From positions 1-5,131 of the forward strand of contig JBEKEI010000239.1 in the NCBI GenBank assembly GCA_050013915.1: 5,131 nt of DNA, written 5' to 3'. The position numbers and the translations under genes were made by a program. Shown piece by piece: positions 1 to 3,989 of the stretch. Below the pieces are notes generated by a model. That model saw only the letters and a program-made list of their open reading frames with translations. It was not told the origin of the DNA and did not search any database. Positions within the stretch are counted from its first letter, which is position 1. The number at the start of each line of letters is the position of its first letter. This DNA is from Roseiarcus sp050013915 (GTDB taxonomy: Bacteria > Pseudomonadota > Alphaproteobacteria > Rhizobiales > Beijerinckiaceae).

Positions 1-277
1 GGTGGGCCGGACGGCGGCGCGGCCCAGACCCCCGCGTGGGTTTCATTTTGCCGGCAACCCTCTGATTTGCCTCGATCGGCGGAGAAATGAAGTTCCAAAT
101 ATTGCCACAGCGAAAGGGTTTGTCGGGCGCGGCGGGGGCGGAACGATGGACGAAAGCCCGGCGCCATCGGCGATGCGCGGCGCCGCTCGCGCGGCGCGCA
201 AATCCGGCCGACCAGGGTCGCGACCGCCACCCGCAGCCGGAAGCCTACCAGGTCGCCCCGCCGCGCCCGGCAAAAGC
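1..277. other. Left-edge region with no supportable gene
   Basis: This stretch lies downstream of the ribA-like tail. Frames are open on both strands, but their translations are dominated by Arg, Pro, Ala and Gly, as expected from GC-rich shadow frames, and none resembles a protein family I know. An ATG at 87 on the plus strand follows GGAG too closely (two to three bases) for a normal ribosome site. A perfect 7-bp stem with a 4-base loop (180-186 with 191-197) could form in RNA from either strand, but no T-run follows it, so I do not call it a terminator. A slightly AT-richer patch lies around 85-120. Confidence 0.5.
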
Positions 278-514
278 TCAGGAATCGATCGCCTCCACCG
301 CGGCGATCTCGATGCCGAAGCCCGACAGGCCGACATATTTGCGTGGATTGTCGGTGCGCAGCCGGATCGAGGAGACGTCGAGGTCGCGCAGGATCTGCGC
401 GCCGAGCCCGATCTCGCGCCAATGATTGGCGGGCGCCCTCGCCGAGCCGTCGCGCGGATAGACCAGCGCGCCGCGCCCCCTGCCCGTTTCCGGCAATACC
501 GGACGCTGCGTCAT
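278..514 (-). pseudogene. C-terminal remnant of a RibBA-type GTP cyclohydrolase II domain
   Basis: The frame encodes 78 residues. Residues 32-70 read like the last part of the GTP cyclohydrolase II domain of riboflavin-pathway RibA/RibBA proteins: WREIGLGAQILRDL (32-45), then IRLRTDNPRKYVGLSGFGIEI (about 50-70), the counterpart of the RibA segment with IGAQIL, LTNNP and GL.GYG. Residues 15-23 (GALVYPRDG) resemble the beta strand before the RibA catalytic motif. The zinc-binding cysteines and the whole dihydroxybutanone-phosphate synthase half are absent; a full RibBA has roughly 350-400 residues, so catalysis is not expected. The frame is in register with the upstream carbonic anhydrase and separated from its TGA by 12 sense codons. 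An AGGA sits 8 bases before the ATG, so translation as a small protein in a two-gene operon is possible. The family match is recalled from memory. A decayed fragment is my first reading, an expressed microprotein the alternative. Confidence 0.55.
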
Positions 515-550
515 CGCGCCGATCCTCGCGGCCGAGGATGGGCGGCAGAT

Positions 551-1147
551 TCAGCCCGCGGCGCCGGCGGCCGCCCTGCCCGCCTCGGTCGCCGCCCTCA
601 CTTCGTTGAGACGCCCGGTGCGCACATCATAGATGTAGCCATAGATGGGGATCGACCCGGGAACGAGCGGATGTTCGCGAATTCGGCGGACGTCCTGGGC
701 GACGCTGGATTCCTGATTCCTGATCGTATGCCACTTGATGAAATGCCCCGCCGCGTGGCCGCCGTGATGATGGGGATTGGTCCAGGCCTTGCCGTCGAAG
801 GACGCGGTTCCGAGGTCGTCGTCGAGCAGTTCGGCGATCACTTCATCGGCGAACAGCTCCATGCCGCAATTGGTGTGATGGATGACGAACCATTCGTTCG
901 TGCCGAGCAGCTTGTGGGAAATGACCAGCGAACGGATCGCGTCATCGGTCGCGCGACCGCCGGCGTTGCGGATGACGTGCGCGTCGCCTTCCGAAAGACC
1001 GGCATATTTTGCCGGGTCCAGGCGAGCATCCATGCAGGTGAGGATCGCAAATCTTCTTGCGGGGGGCAGCGCCAGATCGCCTTTCGCGCCGAACGAGCCG
1101 GCGTAGGCGCTGTTGGCCGAAAGCACTTCGTTGAGGATTTTGGACAT
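551..1147 (-). CDS. Beta-class carbonic anhydrase
   Basis: This cytosolic zinc enzyme of 198 residues interconverts CO2 and bicarbonate. The beta-class signature is clear: CMDAR (38-42) supplies zinc ligand Cys38 and the Asp40-Arg42 dyad, RNAGG (60-64) follows, and HHTNCGM (90-96) supplies His91 and Cys94. The end (IPIYGYIYDVRTGRLNEV) is typical of the short Rv1284-like branch, which usually has about 165-200 residues. Between the core and this end lies a segment with six histidines at 126-128, 131, 135 and 140. No signal peptide or membrane segment is visible. The ATG is chosen because GGAG lies 7 bases upstream and MSKILNEVL is a natural start. A dense inverted-repeat patch 90-125 bp upstream suggests repressor control. 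The ribA-like tail follows 37 bp after the stop, possibly on the same transcript. Physiologically it may supply bicarbonate to carboxylases or balance pH. The class is secure; the role is inferred. Confidence 0.95.
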   Translation of the reverse strand: MSKILNEVLSANSAYAGSFGAKGDLALPPARRFAILTCMDARLDPAKYAGLSEGDAHVIRNAGGRATDDAIRSLVISHKLLGTNEWFVIHHTNCGMELFADEVIAELLDDDLGTASFDGKAWTNPHHHGGHAAGHFIKWHTIRNQESSVAQDVRRIREHPLVPGSIPIYGYIYDVRTGRLNEVRAATEAGRAAAGAAG

Positions 1148-1233
1148 TCGTCGACTCCGCCTTGCCAGGTCGGCGGCCGCTTCGTCGCGCGGCGCTCCCA
1201 GACCTGCCGGTCCAGCGGAACACGGCTCGTTTG

Positions 1234-1272
1234 GTAAGTCAACTAATATGATCGACTAAGTTAGTTACTTAC
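1234..1272. promoter_or_regulatory. Operator-like cluster of inverted repeats upstream of the carbonic anhydrase
   Basis: The arm GTAAGTCAACTAA (1234-1246) is the reverse complement of TTAGTTACTTAC (1261-1272) except for one inserted base. Nested inside is the perfect palindrome ACTAA-G-TTAGT (1255-1265). ACTAA recurs 13 bp apart (1242-1246 and 1255-1259). The 42 bp from 1231 to 1272 have 13 G/C, about 31 percent, against strongly GC-rich surroundings. On the minus strand, TTGACT (1242-1237) resembles a sigma-70 -35 box facing the carbonic anhydrase, but I see no good -10 element at the right spacing. Arms of this size and symmetry are typical of TetR-, MarR- or GntR-type operators. No regulator gene is in the window, so the binding protein is unknown. 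Confidence 0.55.
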
Positions 1273-1351
1273 GCCCGGCGACTCCCCGGCGCCCCATGTC
1301 GCCCCGGATCCGCCGGGCGGCGCGCCTGGGCGCTCGTTGCGCTGGCCGAAC

Positions 1352-2344
1352 TCAATCCACATTGCGCGCAAGGTCGCCCCGCAGGCCGGCTTCCTCGGCC
1401 GCGATCAGCCCGAGCGCGCTCCAGTCGAGATCGGCATGGCCGCGGGCGATTGCCGTGATGAGCCGGTTTCGCACCACGTCGACCGATGGCATCGGGGCGC
1501 CCGCGCGCTCCGCCTCGGCGAGCGCCAGGCGGACATCCTTGAGCACCAGGGGCATCGCGAATCCGGCCGCGTAGGATTGGCTCACGATCTTGTCGCCATA
1601 GATCCTGTGGGCGCGTCCGCCGAACATCGTGCCGGTCAGAATGTCCAGCAAGGACTTGGCGTCGAGGCCGCGCTTGCGCGCCACCGCCATGACTTCGCCG
1701 AGCATTTCCAGCGTGGTCGCGGTCATCATATTGCCGAGCAATTTGATCAGGTTTGCGTGCGAAGGATCGGCGCCGACGACGAATGTCCTTTGTCCGAGAC
1801 TGTCGAACAACGGCTGACAGCGCTCGAGATCGGCGGGAGCGCCGGCGGCGACGATGAACAGCTGGCGCGCCCTGGCGGCGTCCGGATTTCCAAACACCGG
1901 CGCCGCGACGTAGCCTTGCCCGCGGCGGGCATGCTCCGCCGCGAACCGCGACGCCGCCGACGTGCTGATCGTGCTCATGCAAACATGGATGGCGCCGCGC
2001 TTCAGTCCCGAGGCCAGACCGGCAACGCCGGCGTCCGCCCGCCCCAAGACGATCTCGCCAACGGCAGCGTCGTCCGGCGCCATGCTGATGACAAAGTCGC
2101 AGTCGTAGAGGTCGGTGAATTTCGTCGTCGGCTCGAGACCGCAAGCCGCGAGCCCGTCGATCCGTTCGGAGCGACGGACATAGGCGATGACCCGGCGGCC
2201 ACCGGCGGCGAGACTTGCGGCCATCGCCGTCCCCATATGGCCAAGACCGACAAGGCCGATCTCGCCCTCGATCGGTGTCCGGCCGGGGGCCGAAACCTCC
2301 GACGCGCTCGCGCCGGCGTGAAGAGAGATGGATTCGGCGTTCAT
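1352..2344 (-). CDS. NAD(P)-dependent beta-hydroxyacid dehydrogenase, 3-hydroxyisobutyrate dehydrogenase family
   Basis: This 330-residue protein belongs to the family of 3-hydroxyisobutyrate dehydrogenase, tartronate semialdehyde reductase and glyoxylate/succinic semialdehyde reductase, which oxidise or reduce beta-hydroxyacids with NAD(P). An N-terminal Rossmann domain carries GLGHMG (33-38). CMSTIS (122-127) and APVFGNPDAA (148-157) are the family's substrate-site loops, the usual form of the second being DAPVSGG. Lys201 and Asn205 in LIKLLGN match the catalytic Lys and its Asn partner at the start of the all-helical C-terminal domain. Arg57-Arg58 after the second beta strand hint at NADP preference, which is inference. 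The reading frame stays open upstream to 2398, but the ATG at 2344 is preferred because GGAGGAG ends 5 bases before it. About 27 residues precede the Rossmann fold, a slightly long lead. It ends 204 bp before the carbonic anhydrase and seems to be its own unit. The family is secure; the substrate cannot be told. Confidence 0.9.
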   Translation of the reverse strand: MNAESISLHAGASASEVSAPGRTPIEGEIGLVGLGHMGTAMAASLAAGGRRVIAYVRRSERIDGLAACGLEPTTKFTDLYDCDFVISMAPDDAAVGEIVLGRADAGVAGLASGLKRGAIHVCMSTISTSAASRFAAEHARRGQGYVAAPVFGNPDAARARQLFIVAAGAPADLERCQPLFDSLGQRTFVVGADPSHANLIKLLGNMMTATTLEMLGEVMAVARKRGLDAKSLLDILTGTMFGGRAHRIYGDKIVSQSYAAGFAMPLVLKDVRLALAEAERAGAPMPSVDVVRNRLITAIARGHADLDWSALGLIAAEEAGLRGDLARNVD

Positions 2345-2348
2345 GAGT

Positions 2349-2355
2349 CTCCTCC
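2349..2355 (-). promoter_or_regulatory. Ribosome-binding site that sets the dehydrogenase start
   Basis: GGAGGAG on the minus strand is separated by ACTC from the ATG at 2344. It is a near-perfect anti-SD match and favours this start over the in-frame start 18 codons upstream at 2398, which would put the ribosome site inside the coding sequence. Confidence 0.8.
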
Positions 2356-2370
2356 GGATGGGCGTTCTCG

Positions 2371-2398
2371 CGATAGCGCGCGCATTGGCGTCCGGCAA
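2371..2398 (-). promoter_or_regulatory. Possible sigma-70 type promoter of the dehydrogenase gene
   Basis: On the minus strand, TTGCCG (2398-2393) and CTATCG (2376-2371) are separated by 16 bp. This loosely fits the alphaproteobacterial pattern of TTGAC followed by CTATAT and would give a leader of about 20 bases ending in the strong ribosome site. Both hexamers are imperfect, so this is weak evidence. The rest of the 194 bp between the DUF1127 stop and this gene shows only a 5-bp stem (TCCCG/CGGGA near 2453-2469) without a T-run. Confidence 0.25.
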
Positions 2399-2538
2399 TA
2401 GTCCGCGCTGTCACAGGCCCTGGTTTGCATTGCCGGGAACCTCGCGCCCGTCCCGCAGAGCACGGGATCGTCCGGATCGACAGGTCCGCGGCACGAGGTC
2501 GGGCGATCGCGATCCAGCCGCGCGCCCGTCGCCGAGAC

Positions 2539-2700
2539 CTATTGCTGTTCCTGCGACGCGCGGTCGGCGATGTCGTAGATATCGGCGCGATCGATCCCGA
2601 TGTCGTGCAGCTCGTGGTCGGAATATCTGGAAAGCTCCTCCAGAACGGCGTTGTAAGTCCGGCGTCGCCGCAGGAAGCGTGCAAGCGAGAACATTTTCAT
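2539..2700 (-). CDS. DUF1127 (YjiS-like) microprotein
   Basis: The gene encodes a small basic protein of 53 residues. An amphipathic N-terminus runs into RRRR (11-14), followed by YNAVLEELSRYSDHELHDIGIDRADI (16-41). LSRYSDHELHDIGIDRADI is the family's most recognisable stretch: L-S-D-x-E-L-x-D-I-G-I/L-x-R-x-D-I. DUF1127 proteins of 45-70 residues are abundant in alphaproteobacteria. Short members have been linked to RNA metabolism and phosphate or stress responses in Agrobacterium and Rhodobacter; that is family knowledge and not visible here. The ATG at 2700 is preceded by the purine-rich GAGAAGA, 5 bases away. A second in-frame ATG two codons later would give the more usual MFSLARFL start. 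The frame stays open far upstream, but that translation is low-complexity and runs antisense to the receiver gene, so I do not extend it. It appears monocistronic. Confidence 0.85.
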   Translation of the reverse strand: MKMFSLARFLRRRRTYNAVLEELSRYSDHELHDIGIDRADIYDIADRASQEQQ

Positions 2701-2844
2701 GGCGATCTTCTCTTCTCGATTTCGATTGGCGCCGCGCGCGCGATCGTCGGTCAATGAGTCGACATCGTTCCCTAGCGTTGCGTCGGTTGGCAATCTAGCT
2801 GCAGCGCGCAATCGCGCCATCCTACGTTGGTACGCCGGTGTGTC

Positions 2845-2876
2845 CAGGAGGTGTCCTGAAATCATACCTTCGTATG
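2845..2876. promoter_or_regulatory. Two adjacent 5-4-5 inverted repeats, candidate operator
   Basis: CAGGA-GGTG-TCCTG (2845-2858) and CATAC-CTTC-GTATG (2863-2876) are both perfect 5-bp dyads with 4-bp centres, and their centres lie 18 bp apart. The second sits in the imperfect 13-bp palindrome ACCTTCGTATGGT (2866-2878). This could be a two-site operator for a dimeric regulator or two small RNA hairpins. It contains an AGGAGG at 2846-2851, but no start codon follows at a usable distance, so I do not read it as a ribosome site. Confidence 0.35.
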
Positions 2877-3101
2877 GTCGCCCCGCCCCCGAAATCTTGC
2901 TCGAAGCGCCTGGCGGGAATCTTCGGCGCGCGGAGCGGACGGATTGCAATCGCCGGGCGGGGCGATCCGCCGTCGAGAGCGGACGGGCCGCCTGAGCGGC
3001 GCGACTGGCCTGCGCTCGCTGGCGGATCTGGCGAGGACAGCCGCAGCCCTCGAACTGCGTCGCGCGAACCAATCGACCGCGCAAACGTCCGTATGATTTC
3101 A
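2857..3101. repeat. 11-bp perfect inverted repeat with widely spaced arms
   Basis: TGAAATCATAC at 2857-2867 is the exact reverse complement of GTATGATTTCA at 3091-3101, with 223 bp between the arms. The arms are AT-rich in a GC-rich region. The left arm overlaps both small dyads, and the right arm contains the -10-like TATGAT. It could be a regulator site used twice in opposite orientation, the ends of a small degenerate element, or chance. There is no transposase frame inside and I see no flanking direct repeat. Confidence 0.4.
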
Positions 3102-3195
3102 TTGTTCGGCCGATCCGTGCATCATCGCCCCCCTTGTTGGCGCCGCCGGGCAATTCGTTCGCGGGCGTCGGCGCGCAAGAAGTGGGATTGGCGGC

Positions 3196-3573
3196 GTGTC
3201 GAAGTCTCAGAAAATCGCGATCGTCGATGACGACGCAGCAGTTCGCGCGGCCCTGGACAGCCTCGTGAGGTCGCTCGGCTTCGTCGCTTTCGCATTCGAA
3301 TCGGCTGAGAATTTCCTCGACTCGCCGCGGGTCGGCGACCGCGCCTGCCTGATAGCCGACGTGCAGATGCCTGGCATGAGCGGGCTTGATCTTCAGGACC
3401 GCCTCGTCGAGCGAGGAAGCGGCATTCCAATCGTCTTCATCACGGCGCTTCCCGACCAGGCCGTTCGAAGTCGCGTCCAAGCCGGCGGCGCGCTCGGCCT
3501 GCTGGAAAAGCCATTTTGCGGGCGCGCCATGATTGAGCTGCTGCGCCAGGCTCTCGCGACGCTGGCGGTCTGA
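3196..3573 (+). CDS. Stand-alone FixJ-type receiver (response regulator without output domain)
   Basis: This is a cytosolic protein of 125 residues, a single CheY-like receiver that accepts phosphate from a histidine kinase. The acidic pocket is IVDDD (9-13), the phosphoacceptor is Asp55 in IADVQMPGMSGLDL (53-66), the switch Thr83 is in VFITA (80-84), and Lys105-Pro106 in EKPF completes the site. All catalytic positions are present, so phosphorylation should work. The sequence is closest in style to the receiver of FixJ/NodW-type regulators, but the protein ends just after the last helix and lacks the LuxR-type helix-turn-helix. It therefore probably acts by protein contact or as a phosphate sink. 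The start is GTG, preceded by only a weak ribosome site; MSKSQKIAIVDDD agrees with family N-termini and no ATG precedes the pocket. The GAF/PAS sensor starts 416 bp downstream on the same strand and is a plausible partner. Confidence 0.92.
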   Translation: MSKSQKIAIVDDDAAVRAALDSLVRSLGFVAFAFESAENFLDSPRVGDRACLIADVQMPGMSGLDLQDRLVERGSGIPIVFITALPDQAVRSRVQAGGALGLLEKPFCGRAMIELLRQALATLAV

Positions 3574-3691
3574 ATCGGCGGGCGTCGAGCGGCTCGGCGC
3601 TCCCGGGCGCGCGTGGCGGGCGACGGACGCCTCATCGAATTCATCGTCGTCAGCCGCCTCGCCAATGCCTTGATCCCGACTCGCGGGTCGA

Positions 3692-3761
3692 ATCGCCGGC
3701 GACGCAATCCTGAACAGGCTGATCGCCGCGGCCGGCCAGGTTTCGGCGTCCCGCCGGCGAT
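3692..3761 (+). other. Long imperfect inverted repeat, possible structured RNA
   Basis: ATCGCCGGC plus GACGC (3692-3705) pairs with GCGTC, a 2-base bulge CC, and GCCGGCGAT (3746-3761). This gives a 14-bp stem with one bulge and a 40-base loop. It lies about 120 bp after the receiver stop and about 230 bp before the sensor start. No T-run follows the right arm, so it does not look like an intrinsic terminator. It could be a structured leader or processing site, or DNA-level symmetry in very GC-rich sequence. Confidence 0.35.
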
Positions 3762-3972
3762 GGGGCGCCGACCTCTGCACTGCTCGCGTTGACTTCGGAA
3801 GGGAGTCTCATAGGCTCATCCCCTGGCGCTCGGCGATCGGACCCACCCTCTGACAGCATACACTGGGAGTAGCCTTGAAAAGCGGCGGATTGCCCGGCGC
3901 GCCGGCGAGCCGCGACGCTGTATCGCCTCGAGCCGGCCGTTGCGTCACGGGGCGCCGCCGACGGGCGGCGTC

Positions 3973-3981
3973 GAGGAGGAG
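3973..3981 (+). promoter_or_regulatory. Ribosome-binding site that supports a TTG start of the sensor gene
   Basis: GAGGAGGAG ends 8 bases before the TTG at 3990. No ATG or GTG is available in the frame between the upstream stop at 3876 and this point, and the next ATG (codon 19, 4044) has only a weak purine stretch before it. Confidence 0.65.
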
Positions 3982-3989
3982 AAATCCCG

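Larger units (their letters stand above)
2701..3195. other. 495-bp intergenic region between divergent DUF1127 and receiver genes
   Basis: I see no convincing gene on either strand; the open frames translate to Arg/Pro/Ala-rich text without family resemblance. Because the flanking genes diverge, promoters for both should lie here. On the minus strand, GGAAC (2771-2767) followed 17 bp later by CGAC is a partial match to the EcfG general-stress promoter (GGAAC, 16-17 bp, CGTT) at a sensible distance from the DUF1127 start. On the plus strand, TATGAT (3092-3097) resembles a -10 box about 100 bp before the receiver start, without a good -35. TTGGCA with TGCA (2787-2803) keeps the GG-N10-GC spacing of a sigma-54 site but lies about 390 bp from the receiver gene. 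Dyads and a spaced inverted repeat in this region are listed separately. Confidence 0.5.
3574..3989. other. 416-bp intergenic region before the sensor gene
   Basis: There is no supportable gene here; minus-strand frames crossing it are antisense shadows of the sensor gene. TTGACT (3789-3794) followed 16 bp later by TAGGCT (3811-3816) is a weak sigma-70-like pair pointing toward the sensor. The sensor frame has its last upstream stop (TGA) at 3876-3878, and no ATG lies between there and the TTG start. A long imperfect hairpin at 3692-3761 is listed separately. I see no terminator with a T-run behind the receiver gene. Confidence 0.45.

Noticed and set aside
180..197. Perfect 7-bp stem with 4-base loop as a terminator for the carbonic anhydrase transcript
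   Set aside because: No T-run follows it on either strand and the stem is pure GC in GC-rich sequence, so chance is likely.
2..1237. Long plus-strand open frame (411 codons) opposite the carbonic anhydrase
   Set aside because: It is antisense to a clear beta-carbonic anhydrase whose motifs are intact, and its translation is Arg/Gly/Ala-rich with no family resemblance. In GC-rich genomes long antisense frames arise from codon bias.
2345..2398. 18-residue N-terminal extension of the dehydrogenase
   Set aside because: The GGAGGAG ribosome site would fall inside the coding sequence, and the extension is Arg-rich and unlike family N-termini.
2453..2469. Small TCCCG/CGGGA stem behind the DUF1127 gene as a terminator
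   Set aside because: It has only 5 bp, a 7-base loop and no T-run.
1269..2684. Minus-strand frame of 471 codons overlapping the dehydrogenase
   Set aside because: It is out of frame with the dehydrogenase on the same strand and is Arg-rich; the dehydrogenase frame carries the Rossmann and catalytic motifs.
2838..3230. Plus-strand open frame in the intergenic region, with AGGAGG at 2846
   Set aside because: No start codon lies 5-12 bases after AGGAGG, the translation is Pro/Arg-rich without family resemblance, and its end overlaps the receiver gene out of frame.
2701..3780. Long minus-strand frame continuing upstream of the DUF1127 gene
   Set aside because: It runs antisense through the whole receiver gene and the intergenic region. 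The DUF1127 family is only about 50 residues long, and a purine-rich ribosome site precedes the ATG at 2700.
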